From JBHJOF01 sp050330055 (GTDB taxonomy: Bacteria; Pseudomonadota; Alphaproteobacteria; Kiloniellales; JAKSDN01), in NCBI GenBank assembly GCA_050330055.1, contig JBHJOF010000219.1:1-30701 (forward strand): a stretch of 30,701 bases of DNA, given 5' to 3'. The notes under the pieces are model-generated. The model did not search any database and was not told where the DNA came from. It saw only the letters and a program-made list of their open reading frames with translations. Of the stretch, positions 1 to 7,173 are shown in pieces; within the stretch, counting starts at the first letter, position 1, and each line of letters opens with the position of its first letter. The position numbers were made by a program, and so were the translations under genes.

Positions 1-35
1 GGCAAACTAAAGGGCCGTCGCCGCTCATCTTTTCC

Positions 36-100
36 CTCCCCCCTTGCGGGGGAGGGTTGGGAGGGGGCCAGGGACCACGGGGCGCGAAGCGGACAACACG
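36..100. repeat. Single copy of a GC-hairpin intergenic repeat
   Basis: A palindrome CCTCCCCC-CTTGC-GGGGGAGG is followed by a TGGGAGGGGG segment and a GGCGCGAAGCGG segment. The same ordered blocks form the right half of the two larger inverted-dimer repeats at 22203-22350 and 29254-29404, so this is a monomer of that family. It lies past the 3' end of the minus-strand deacetylase gene. No reading frame or transposase is associated with it. Confidence 0.7.
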
Positions 101-114
101 AAGGCTTTATTGTT

Positions 115-149
115 TAAACCGGACAGCAGTGGCCTTCGCCGACCATGAC
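115..149 (-). repeat. Short derivative of the palindromic repeat found at the window's right end
   Basis: On the minus strand this reads GTCATGGTCGGCGAAGGCC followed directly by ACTGCTGTCCGGTTTA. The first block matches the left edge and the second the right edge of the full element at 30509-30625. The roughly 80 bases that separate those edges in the full element are missing here. It therefore looks like an internal-deletion derivative lying in opposite orientation. A partial echo (AACCGGACAGC) recurs at 170-180. Confidence 0.7.
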
Positions 150-280
150 GGGCGGTGTGAACGAGCTTCAACCGGACAGCCGTGCATCAAGTCCGGGCAT
201 GACAGCGGGTGGGCTGGATAGCCTGTTTGCCGGTTTGAAGCATCCAGCGTTGAACGGAGTCCGAGGGTATCAGAGAAGGT

Positions 281-1462
281 TCACGGCGCCAGCACCGCTT
301 TGGCGATGGCGCGGATCTCGGCGCGGACCGGGCCGGGGCGCGGCGGATCGGCGAGCGTGGTGAACCAGTGCTCCGGCGGTTGGTGGCCGCGACTGTGGCG
401 CCAGGTCAGTGCGCGCAGGATCGCCTCGGCCTCGGCCGGCAGGCGCTCCGGAATCTCGTGGTCGTTGAGCGTCGCCCAGACGCCGGCCCAGGCGCGCCCG
501 ACCGACCAGGGATTGTAGCCGCCGCCGCCCAGCACCAGGACGCGCGGCGCCAGCGCGCGCGCCGCGGCCGCCACCTGCCAGAGCGCCCGATTCGACAGTA
601 TGAGCCGGCTCTGCGGGTCCTCGGCCAGGGCATCGGCGCCGCACTGCATGACCAGCGCCTCGGGCGCGAAGGTCTCGGCCAGCGGCAGGATCGCCGCTTC
701 GAGCAGGAAGGCCAGCTCGCTGTCGTTGAAGCCGGGCGGCACCGGGAGGTTGCGCGCCAGGCCGCCGGCCCGGTCGTGCAGGCTGCCGGCCGCGCTGCCG
801 GCGCGCTGCGGCCAGCGTCCGGCCTCGTGCAATGAGACGGTCAGCACGCGGTCGTCTTCGGCAAAGGCATCCTGCACGCCGTCGCCGTGTTGCGCGTCGA
901 TGTCGAGGTAGAGCACGCGCTTCAGGCCACCGTCGAGCAGAGCCAGGATGGCCAACGCCGGATCGTTGAGATAGCAGAAGCCGCTCGCCCGATCGGGCCG
1001 GCCGTGATGGGTGCCGCCGGCCGGGCTGTAGATCAGCCGCGGTCCGTCCGGAGCCAGCAGCAGCGCAGCGGCCAGCAGCGAGGAGCCGCAGGCCGTGGCC
1101 GGGCGGCTGTAGATCTCGCGGAACAGCGGATTGCCGTTGCAGCCGATGCTGAAGCGGGCGCGCATCTCTTCAGTGACCTGCTGCGTGCGCTCCGCCTCCT
1201 GCAGCGCGGCGACGTAGTCGGGATCATGGAAGCGCGCGAGCTGCTGCGGCGTCGCCACCGGACCGTCGAAATAGTTGCCTTCCGTCAGCCACCCGAGGGC
1301 GCGGCAGAGATCGCTGCAGGTGGAGACGCGGGGTATCGCCAAGGGGTGGCGCGAGCCGTAGCCGGAGCGCCGGTAGATTTCACTGCCGATGTAGTGCGGC
1401 CGGACTGCGTGGTTGCAGGTCTCGGCAGCGCCGCACTCGGCCACGACATCCAGGAACGGCAT
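281..1462 (-). CDS. Histone deacetylase / AcuC-type amidohydrolase family protein, altered zinc ligand
   Basis: This 393-residue protein has the arginase/deacetylase fold signature of the AcuC, acetylpolyamine amidohydrolase and HDAC family, zinc enzymes that remove acyl groups from lysine or polyamines. Visible are an SGYGSRHPLAIPRV N-terminal motif (33-46), a GGTHHG motif with the paired active-site histidines (H152, H153), SGFCYLND (160-167), the metal motif DIDAQHGDG (187-195), CGAD with D277, and GGGGY near the C-terminus. The metal motif normally reads DxDxHHGDG; here the first histidine, which binds zinc in characterised members, is Gln191 (codon CAA, 890-892). D189 and D277, the other ligands, are kept. 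The ATG at 1462 has a GGAG about six bases upstream. Substrate is unknown; family assignment is secure, activity is not. Confidence 0.9.
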   Translation of the reverse strand: MPFLDVVAECGAAETCNHAVRPHYIGSEIYRRSGYGSRHPLAIPRVSTCSDLCRALGWLTEGNYFDGPVATPQQLARFHDPDYVAALQEAERTQQVTEEMRARFSIGCNGNPLFREIYSRPATACGSSLLAAALLLAPDGPRLIYSPAGGTHHGRPDRASGFCYLNDPALAILALLDGGLKRVLYLDIDAQHGDGVQDAFAEDDRVLTVSLHEAGRWPQRAGSAAGSLHDRAGGLARNLPVPPGFNDSELAFLLEAAILPLAETFAPEALVMQCGADALAEDPQSRLILSNRALWQVAAAARALAPRVLVLGGGGYNPWSVGRAWAGVWATLNDHEIPERLPAEAEAILRALTWRHSRGHQPPEHWFTTLADPPRPGPVRAEIRAIAKAVLAP

Positions 1463-1554
1463 CGACGCTCCGCGACGATGGGGGGTCTCGCGGAAGAGTC
1501 TAGCCGCAAGCGCGCGTCAGCTACAACACCGGCTGAAGCGCGGTCGATGGCAGG

Positions 1555-2298
1555 TTATTCGTCGGCGCTCCCGGCCGCTGTCGCCGGCAGCTCCCAGGTC
1601 GTCGAGGGCCGCTCGCCGCTGTGGACCCAGTAAGTGGCCTCGTTCACCGAGTAGATCGCCCGATAGTGCGGGACCTCATCCCAGCTCATGACCTTGCCGT
1701 AGCGGTTGTCGAGCACGAAGGTCTGATCGTCGATCCGCACCTCGAGCACCGCATGCGCGATGCGCAGCCGCCTGTCGTTCAGGACGACGATGCGCATCTG
1801 GTCGGCCGGAAAGCCGATCATCTTGAGCGAAAAGTACTTGGCGATCGCGAAGTCCTCGCAGTCGCCGCCGCGCTCGAAGAACTCGTCCGGCGTCGCCCAG
1901 TAGTCGAGCTTACCCCAGTTGTCGCTGTCGGTCACATAGCGCACGCCATTGACGTAGGCGTTGACCCGCCGCAGCAAGGCGGCCGGGCGCTCGACCTGCA
2001 GGCTGGCGAGGAAGTCGAACCACTCCCGGAGGCCGACCTTGGCACCGCCGCTGCTGGCCGGGCTCGGCGTCCCGGCCTCCGGCCAGGCGGCGACCCGGTC
2101 GATCACGCCCGACCACTTGGGGAAGGCACGGCGGGTCTCGCTATCGAAGTGACCGCCGCTGATCGTCGCGCTGCCGGTAGCTGGTCGCGGCTCGCCGACC
2201 TGAAGCGCCCAAGCGGGCTGAGAAAGCGTAACGAGAAACGAAAGCACGAGGGCCAAGGCAAGGGGCGCCGCAGGGCGCGATAGGCAACCAAGAGACAT
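1555..2298 (-). CDS. Transglutaminase-like cysteine peptidase (BTLCP / LapG-type), exported
   Basis: A 247-residue protein starting at ATG 2298, which has GGAG nine bases upstream; an in-frame TTG at 2313 is less likely. Residues 8-32 form a hydrophobic signal segment ending near WALQV, so the mature enzyme should be periplasmic. The bacterial transglutaminase-like cysteine proteinase signature is clear: Cys147 in GGDCEDFA, His182 in RIAHAVLEV and Asp197 in LDNRYGKV form the predicted triad. The best known member, LapG, clips adhesins of the LapA type under control of LapD and cyclic di-GMP. No adhesin or LapD homologue is in this window, so the partner here is unknown. Next to the deacetylase gene (92-base gap, same strand), but a functional link is not evident. 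Confidence 0.88.
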   Translation of the reverse strand: MSLGCLSRPAAPLALALVLSFLVTLSQPAWALQVGEPRPATGSATISGGHFDSETRRAFPKWSGVIDRVAAWPEAGTPSPASSGGAKVGLREWFDFLASLQVERPAALLRRVNAYVNGVRYVTDSDNWGKLDYWATPDEFFERGGDCEDFAIAKYFSLKMIGFPADQMRIVVLNDRRLRIAHAVLEVRIDDQTFVLDNRYGKVMSWDEVPHYRAIYSVNEATYWVHSGERPSTTWELPATAAGSADE

Positions 2299-2329
2299 AC
2301 AGCAGAGCTCCAAACAAGATACCGGAGAA

Positions 2330-2462
2330 CTCTGCGGTAGAAATTATTAAATCTTCTTAATAGAGCGGAGATATCACAGCCATATTACAATGAGCCACAA
2401 CAATATCACAAAAGTGAATCCAATTTTATACTGATTAAGATAAGATTAAGATCATGTCGGAT
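2330..2462 (-). promoter_or_regulatory. AT-rich promoter region upstream of the LapG-type peptidase
   Basis: By direct count only 35 of the 120 bases at 2341-2460 are G or C, in a window that is otherwise strongly GC-rich. It lies between the hupE-like gene and the peptidase gene, both on the minus strand, so it most likely carries the peptidase promoter. On the minus strand a TTGTGG / 18-base spacer / TGATAT arrangement is a candidate. Direct repeats of TCTTAATC are also present. The exact promoter is not resolved. Confidence 0.5.
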
Positions 2463-2496
2463 TGCATATGCCTTCGGAACAGACCGGTTCGCCTGC

Positions 2497-3096
2497 TCAG
2501 CGCCGCAGCGCCAGGGCGAGCACCAGCAGCGCGCTGGCCGCGGTCCACGAGCCGAGAATCCGTACGCCCAGCTTGTGCCAGCGCCGCCTGGCGAAGGCGG
2601 TGATCCCGACCACGTTGAGCAGCGCCAGGTGGGCCCCGACCCAGGTGCCGGCCAGGGTCACCAGCCGCTCCCGCAGGCCCTCCGCTTCGGCCGCGGAGTC
2701 GAGGCCCAGCGCCAGCGCCCCCGCTGCGGCCAGAGCGGCGCTCGCCAGGCGCGGCAAGGCTGCCGCCGCAGCCACCGCGATGCCGGCGATCAGCACCAGG
2801 GCCAGCAGCGTGGGACGCAGCAGGGCTGCTGCAGAGGCCTCGCCCACGCCGATGGACGCCAAGGCGAGGCCAAGCAGCAGCAGGAGGGCGAAGGTCGGTA
2901 CCGCGAGCTGGGCATGGGCGGCCTCGCGCTGGCCGAGGCAGAGGCCGATGGCCAGCAGGGCCAGGACATGGGCCGGAACGATCAGGGGATGCAGCAGGCC
3001 GTTATAGAAGTCGCCGGCCCCCGGGATCGCGCTATGTGCCTGGGCGGTGGCGGGCAGCAGGAGGAGTGTGATCGCGAGCGCCGCACGACGCCCCAT
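2497..3096 (-). CDS. HupE/UreJ-like membrane protein, second of a tandem pair
   Basis: A 199-residue, highly hydrophobic protein with an N-terminal signal segment (cleavage plausible after ATAQA, so the mature form starts HSAIPG) and about six membrane helices. HLALLNVVG near the C-terminus and HPLIVPAHVLALLAIG near residues 36-51 follow the HupE/UreJ pattern, in which a periplasmic histidine and an intramembrane histidine handle nickel or a related metal. It begins nine bases after the upstream paralogue and is surely cotranscribed with it. Similarity to that neighbour is family-level only, so they are diverged partners rather than a recent duplication. No hydrogenase or urease genes are in the window, so the metal is uncertain. 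Confidence 0.75.
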   Translation of the reverse strand: MGRRAALAITLLLLPATAQAHSAIPGAGDFYNGLLHPLIVPAHVLALLAIGLCLGQREAAHAQLAVPTFALLLLLGLALASIGVGEASAAALLRPTLLALVLIAGIAVAAAAALPRLASAALAAAGALALGLDSAAEAEGLRERLVTLAGTWVGAHLALLNVVGITAFARRRWHKLGVRILGSWTAASALLVLALALRR

Positions 3097-3105
3097 GCCC
3101 CTGCC

Positions 3106-3699
3106 TCATGCGAGTCCGACGAGGAAGGCCAGCCCGACCAGGGCGATGCCGCCACCGCCGGCGCGCACTGCGACGCGACCGGCCGGCCAGCGCACCGCCA
3201 GGCCGAAGCCGATGCCGATCAGGTGCAGCAGGCCGGTGGCAATCACGAATCCGACCGAATAGGTCAAGGCGTCGGTCGCCTCGGGCAGCTCGGTGCCGTG
3301 GGCGTGGCCGTGGAAGACGGCGAAGACGCCGACCACGACGGCCGCCAGCCACAGCGGCGGCCGCAGGGCGAGTGCGACCGCGAGGCCGAGCACGATGGCC
3401 GAGGCGGCGATACCGGCCTCGACCGCCGGCAAGGGCACGCCCAGCACGCCCAGCGCGCCGCCGCAAGCCATCACCAGGGGAAACACCACCGGCAGCAGCC
3501 AGATCGCCGGGGCGCCCAGGAAGGCTCCCCAGAGCCCGACCGCCACCATGGCGACCACGTGGTCCCAGCCGAAGATCGGATGGGTGAAGCCGCTGACGAA
3601 GCCGCCGACCGCTCCCTCGCCGACGTGCGCCAAGGCCGGCGAGGCGAGCGCCGTCAGAGAGACGACCAGAACCATGGCAAGCGCGCGGCGTAGCTTCAT
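3106..3699 (-). CDS. HupE/UreJ family metal transporter-like protein
   Basis: A 197-residue membrane protein. The ATG at 3699 is preferred over an upstream in-frame start at 3765 because a signal peptide follows at once (MKLRRALAMVLVV... SPALAHVG) and GAGGGGG lies about eight bases upstream. The family signature HPIFGWDHVVAMVAVG (residues about 40-55) holds the conserved histidine and aspartate associated with Ni2+ handling; FHGHAHGTELP gives a second histidine-rich site. HupE and UreJ members are nickel permeases linked to hydrogenase or urease, but many genomic copies have neither nearby, as here. It is divergent from the TPP-riboswitch operon, about 145 bases away, and lies outside that riboswitch. 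Confidence 0.85.
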   Translation of the reverse strand: MKLRRALAMVLVVSLTALASPALAHVGEGAVGGFVSGFTHPIFGWDHVVAMVAVGLWGAFLGAPAIWLLPVVFPLVMACGGALGVLGVPLPAVEAGIAASAIVLGLAVALALRPPLWLAAVVVGVFAVFHGHAHGTELPEATDALTYSVGFVIATGLLHLIGIGFGLAVRWPAGRVAVRAGGGGIALVGLAFLVGLA

Positions 3700-3808
3700 T
3701 GCAGAGTCCCCCTCTTGGTCTCGATCTGGCCCGGCAGCATGGCAAAGCACGCCTGCGGTCGGCAAGCGGTATCGCGCGCCAGTGTCGCGGTGATTCGTCG
3801 ACCCCGCC

Positions 3809-3837
3809 TTGTTCGACGGCTATGCCGCTGCCATAGT
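3809..3837 (+). promoter_or_regulatory. Candidate sigma-70-type promoter of the thiamine-transport operon
   Basis: TTGTTC (3809-3814) and CATAGT (3832-3837) are separated by 17 bases, matching the housekeeping promoter layout. The expected start of transcription, near 3844, falls right at the 5' edge of the TPP riboswitch, which supports the assignment. Confidence 0.5.
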
Positions 3838-3845
3838 CGCTGCAG

Positions 3846-3934
3846 CAGCGGGGGAGCCGGCGGCACCGGCTGAGAGGTCCCGACGAGGTGGGACGACCCC
3901 TTGAACCTGATCCGGTTCGTACCGGCGTAGGGAG
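3846..3934 (+). ncRNA. TPP riboswitch (THI element)
   Basis: The conserved blocks of the thiamine pyrophosphate aptamer are all present in order: GGGGAGCC, the GGCTGAGAG core (about 3868-3876), a variable stem (GGTCCCGACGAGGTGGGAC), ACCCCTTGAACCTGATCCGG (3896-3915) and the 3' block ACCGGCGTAGGGAG (3921-3934). The GGGAG of the 3' block is nine bases before the ATG at 3944 and is the only good ribosome-binding site for that gene. Ligand binding should therefore hide the site and shut down translation when TPP is plentiful. No terminator hairpin with a U-run is visible between aptamer and start codon. Confidence 0.96.
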
Positions 3935-3943
3935 CGTGACCGC

Positions 3944-4744
3944 ATGCCGGGCGTCTTGCCCTCTCCGTCCCATGAGGCCTTGCCAGGCGGCCAGGACGCG
4001 CCGGCCATCGTGCTGCGCGACGCCGGGCTCCGCTATGGCGGCGCGGTGCTGTTCGACAGCCTGCAGCTCACCCTGGCGGCGGGCTGCACCACCTGCCTGC
4101 TCGGGCCCTCGGGGATCGGCAAGACCAGCCTGCTGCGCCTGATCGCCGGCCTGGCCGACGAGGTCTCGGGAACGGCGAGCGACTCGCAGGGCCGGCCGCT
4201 CGACGGGCGAATCGCCTACATGGCGCAGCAGGATCTGCTGCTGCCCTGGCTCAGCCTGCTGGACAACGTGCTGCTCGGTCCGCGACTGCGCGGCGAGGCG
4301 CGCGATCCGGCGCTGATCGCGCGTGCCCGCGCCCTGGTGGCCGAGGTTGGACTGGCGGCCGAGGCCGGCGCGTGCCCGGCGCAGCTCTCCGGCGGCATGC
4401 GTCAGCGCGCGGCGCTCGCCCGCACCCTGCTGGAGGACCGGCCAGTCGTGCTGATGGACGAGCCCTTCGCCTCGCTCGACGCCATCACGCGCTTCGAGTT
4501 GCAGGGGCTGGCCGCGCGCCTGCTGCAGGGCCGCACCGTGCTCTTGGTGACGCACGACCCGCTGGAGGCGCTGCGGCTCGGCCACGCCGTGCTGGTGATG
4601 CGCGGCCGCCCGGCCTACCTGGAAGCGCCACTGGAGCCGGCCGGCACGCCGCCGCGCGACCCGGCCGACCCGGCGCTGCTGCGCCTGCAGGGCGCGCTGC
4701 TACAGCGCCTCGCCGCCGCCCGCAACGGCGAGCCGACGCCATGA
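3944..4744 (+). CDS. thiZ: ABC transporter ATP-binding protein, thiamine-precursor type (ThiZ-like)
   Basis: A 266-residue ATPase with Walker A GPSGIGKT (54-61), Q-loop glutamine near 95, signature LSGGMRQR (148-155), Walker B VVLMDEP (168-174) and switch histidine in LLVTHD. It should power import of thiamine or its hydroxymethylpyrimidine precursor: the TPP riboswitch directly upstream is the main evidence, and the order riboswitch-ATPase-permease resembles the ThiXYZ system. It overlaps the permease gene by four bases (ATGA). The gene for a periplasmic ThiY-like binding protein, normally in this operon, is missing. The function is inferred from regulation rather than from a diagnostic residue. 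Confidence 0.85.
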   Translation: MPGVLPSPSHEALPGGQDAPAIVLRDAGLRYGGAVLFDSLQLTLAAGCTTCLLGPSGIGKTSLLRLIAGLADEVSGTASDSQGRPLDGRIAYMAQQDLLLPWLSLLDNVLLGPRLRGEARDPALIARARALVAEVGLAAEAGACPAQLSGGMRQRAALARTLLEDRPVVLMDEPFASLDAITRFELQGLAARLLQGRTVLLVTHDPLEALRLGHAVLVMRGRPAYLEAPLEPAGTPPRDPADPALLRLQGALLQRLAAARNGEPTP

Positions 4745-5508
4745 GGGCTCGGGCCTTGGGACGCCTGCGGCCGCTCGTGATCCTGGCCGGGCTGATCGCG
4801 CTCTGGCAGTTCGTGGTCTGGGCGAGCGGCGCCGCGCCCTTCATCCTGCCCGGCCCCGATCGCGTCGCGCTGGCCATCGTCGCCCGAGCCGACGAACTGG
4901 CGCGCCACGGCGCGGTGACCGCGGCCGAGATCCTGCTCGGCCTGGCCTGTGGCGGCCTGCTGGGCTGTGCCAGCGCACTCTTGCTCGCCGCGGCGCGGCC
5001 AGCGCGGCTCTGGCTCATGCCGGTGCTGGTGGTGAGCCAGGCGATTCCGGTTTTCGCGCTGGCGCCGATCCTGGTGCTGTGGCTCGGCTATGGCCTGGCC
5101 TCGAAGGTCGCCATGGCGACGCTCATCATCTACTTCCCGGTGACCGCTGCCTTTTATGACGGGCTCAGGCGCACCGAGCCAGGCTGGCTCGACCTGGCGC
5201 GCACCATGGGCGGCAGCCGGCTCGCCGCGCTGCGCCAGATCCGGGTGCCGGCGGCGCTGCCGGCGCTGGCTTCAGGGCTGCGCGTGGCGGCGGCGGTGGC
5301 CCCGATCGGCGCGGTGGTCGGCGAATGGGTTGGCTCGAGCGCCGGCCTCGGCTATCTCATGCTGCACGCCAACGCGCGGCTGCAGGTCGACGTCATGTTC
5401 GCGGCGCTCTTCGTGCTGGCTCTCTTGGCCGTGGCGCTCTACTTCGCGATCGACCGATTGCTGCGCCGCCTGACGCCCTGGCAGGCCGACGAGGCGGAGC
5501 GCCTCTGA
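4741..5508 (+). CDS. thiX: ABC transporter permease, thiamine-precursor type (ThiX-like)
   Basis: A 255-residue inner-membrane permease of the BPD_transp_1 type used for nitrate/taurine/HMP-like substrates. The ATG at 4741 overlaps the stop of the ATPase gene. There are about six membrane helices; the cytoplasmic coupling loop is the EPGWLDLARTMGGSRLAALRQIRVPAALP stretch (EAA-like, conserved G) at about residues 144-172. It ends eight bases before the convergent cytochrome c gene, so the operon has only two genes. A binding protein must be supplied from elsewhere or the system is incomplete. Being under the TPP riboswitch, it most likely imports a thiamine precursor. Confidence 0.85.
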   Translation: MRARALGRLRPLVILAGLIALWQFVVWASGAAPFILPGPDRVALAIVARADELARHGAVTAAEILLGLACGGLLGCASALLLAAARPARLWLMPVLVVSQAIPVFALAPILVLWLGYGLASKVAMATLIIYFPVTAAFYDGLRRTEPGWLDLARTMGGSRLAALRQIRVPAALPALASGLRVAAAVAPIGAVVGEWVGSSAGLGYLMLHANARLQVDVMFAALFVLALLAVALYFAIDRLLRRLTPWQADEAERL

Positions 5509-5516
5509 GCAAGACC

Positions 5517-6020
5517 TCAGTAGGGCTCGTCCAGGATCAGGTGGCGCATGATCTCGGGCACGTCGGCCTCACTGAAGCGCGCCTGCTCTGCGCGATCGTA
5601 GGCGAAGGCCACAATGTGGGCCAGTTCCTCGCCGCTGAGCTCGATCTGATAGCCCAGGTCCATCTCCTGGAGAGCGGCCATGGCCTCGGCGCCGCGCAGC
5701 AGGCGGGCCACGAAATCGAAGAGATTGGCGTAGGGCTGGTCCGCCGGCGCGTCGAGCGCCGGCGCCGCCTGGCCGCCGACCCCGTTGATCGAATGGCAGA
5801 TGACGCAGCCCTTGCCGACGAAGAGCTGGCGGCCGCGCTGCGAATTGACCGCCGGGATCAGCAGGGCGGGGCCGCTGGGAGCGGCAGCCGCTTGGAGTTC
5901 GCCCTCGGCTCCCGTCCCTTCCTGGGCCGCGGCGAAGTCCTGTGTCGAGAACGTCAGCAGCCCGCTCAGTGAAGCCGCCGCAATGAGGCGCAGCAAGGTC
6001 CCGCTCCTTCGCCCGACCAT
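5517..6020 (-). CDS. Exported monohaem cytochrome c
   Basis: A 167-residue protein with a signal peptide (MVGRRSGTLLRLIAAASLSG..., cleavage near FAAAQ) and one haem-attachment motif, C72-V-I-C75-H76, in the GCVICHSINGVGG context typical of class I cytochromes. The ATG at 6020 is chosen because GGAGGG lies seven bases upstream; an in-frame start at 6068 has no comparable site. A GEELAHIVAFAYD segment follows as the C-terminal helix, with several methionines as possible sixth ligands. It should carry electrons in the periplasm. The donor and acceptor are not identifiable: neighbours on both sides face other ways and are unrelated. Confidence 0.88.
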   Translation of the reverse strand: MVGRRSGTLLRLIAAASLSGLLTFSTQDFAAAQEGTGAEGELQAAAAPSGPALLIPAVNSQRGRQLFVGKGCVICHSINGVGGQAAPALDAPADQPYANLFDFVARLLRGAEAMAALQEMDLGYQIELSGEELAHIVAFAYDRAEQARFSEADVPEIMRHLILDEPY

Positions 6021-6207
6021 GTCCCATCCCTCCAGTTTCGGTGACGCGGATTTGGGCACTTTGCCCACAGCCGGGCGAAGCGCGCATTGACCCTGCTCAA
6101 GCCTTTCCGGGTTACTCGAGGAGACTTCCGCAAGTCTTTAGCCAGCGGGGTGAACGGCCTAAAGTCTCCCCTCGCCCACCGACCAGGAGCCCAGGGAGTC
6201 CCCGGCC

Positions 6208-6984
6208 ATGGCGCTGCCGACCACGCAGGAGACCGCCGCCCAGTTCTCGCGCCAGGCCGAGGCCTATGCCGCCAGCCCCTCGCACGCGGGAGACCCGGAC
6301 CTCGACATCGTCGCCGACTTTGCCCAGGCGGGCGCGACCGAACACTGCCTCGACATCGCGACCGGGCCCGGCCATACCGCCTTCCGCATCGCGCAGAGCG
6401 CTGGCTTCGTGGTCGGCGCCGACCTGGCCCCGGGCATGATCGCGGCGGCGCGGCGGCTGGCCGGCGAGCGCGGCCTTGCCAACACCGCCTTCGTGATCGC
6501 CGACGTGCATCGCCTGCCGTTCCCCGACGCGGCCTTCGATCTTGTCACCTGCCGCATCGCCCCGCACCACTTCGCCGACCTGCCGGCCGCGATCCGCCAG
6601 GTCGCCCGGGTGCTGCGGCCGGGCGGGCGCTTCGTCTGCGAGGACAGCCTGGGGCCGGACGACGCCGCGTTGGCCGGCTTCCTGGAACGGCTCGAGAAGG
6701 CGCGCGACCGGACCCATGTGCATTCGTTGAGCCGCGCGGAATGGCAGGCGGCGCTGGATAATGCCGGGCTGAGCATCGCGCGCGAGACGGTCTACCGGAA
6801 GCGCCACGCCTTCGACCTCTGGATCCGCCGCACCGGGCTTGCGGAGACGGCAATCGAGGCGATCATGGCCGAGATCCTGGCCGCACCCGCCGTCATCCGT
6901 GCCAGCCTGTTCGAGGTAGCCGACGGCCAGGTCGCCACGCTCAACGACCAGAAGCTGATCCTGCGGGCGGAGAAGCCGGCGTAG
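6208..6984 (+). CDS. Class I SAM-dependent methyltransferase (UbiE/Coq5-like)
   Basis: A 258-residue cytosolic enzyme with the class I methyltransferase fold. Motif I LDIATGPGH is at 48-56, the acidic end of strand 2 at GADLAPGMI, motif II/III at VIADVHRLPFPDAAFDLVTCR, and LRPGGRFVCED gives the post-motif helix. The first residues (QFSRQAEAYAASP) match the N-terminal pattern of the Methyltransf_11 group, which includes menaquinone/ubiquinone methylases and many small-molecule methylases. The substrate cannot be told. The gene stands alone, divergent from the cytochrome c gene across 187 bases and separated from the antiporter operon by a hairpin. Confidence 0.88.
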   Translation: MALPTTQETAAQFSRQAEAYAASPSHAGDPDLDIVADFAQAGATEHCLDIATGPGHTAFRIAQSAGFVVGADLAPGMIAAARRLAGERGLANTAFVIADVHRLPFPDAAFDLVTCRIAPHHFADLPAAIRQVARVLRPGGRFVCEDSLGPDDAALAGFLERLEKARDRTHVHSLSRAEWQAALDNAGLSIARETVYRKRHAFDLWIRRTGLAETAIEAIMAEILAAPAVIRASLFEVADGQVATLNDQKLILRAEKPA

Positions 6985-6999
6985 GATGGGGACTGCGCG

Positions 7000-7019
7000 T
7001 CACCGGGTCAGCCCGGTGA
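7000..7019. terminator. Perfect 8-bp hairpin after the methyltransferase gene
   Basis: TCACCGGG and CCCGGTGA flank a four-base loop TCAG, 16 bases past the methyltransferase stop codon. There is no U-run afterwards, so it is not a textbook intrinsic terminator. It may still terminate weakly or protect the 3' end of the message. It lies 31 bases upstream of the promoter proposed for the antiporter operon. Confidence 0.4.
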
Positions 7020-7050
7020 GCGAACCGCCCGCTGGTATACCACGGCGGTC

Positions 7051-7080
7051 TTGCCGCGACGCGACCGCGGACTCTATGAT
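7051..7080 (+). promoter_or_regulatory. Candidate promoter of the Mrp/Mbh-type antiporter operon
   Basis: TTGCCG (7051-7056) and TATGAT (7075-7080) are spaced by 18 bases, the best housekeeping-type promoter visible in the window. The spacer holds a CGCGACCGCG near-palindrome. Transcription would start near 7087, leaving a leader of about 87 bases before the TTG start of the first gene. This placement also argues against the longer reading of that gene that begins at 7051, inside the promoter. Confidence 0.6.
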
Positions 7081-7173
7081 CGCGCCGCTTCACGCCGGCT
7101 TCTCGGCCGGGTACTGGGAACAGGGAAAGGGACCGGCAAGGCGGTCCGGCAAGCTGCGAAGGGGAGGCCCGTC

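Noticed and set aside
3032..4585. 517-codon open frame on the minus strand opposite the riboswitch and ATPase gene
   Set aside because: It runs antisense through a well-defined TPP riboswitch and ABC ATPase and out of frame across hupE; no recognisable protein.
7051..7173. N-terminal extension of MrpE
   Set aside because: The extra 41 residues are basic and without family similarity, start inside a promoter -35 box, and a TTG with a strong ribosome-binding site is at the family start.
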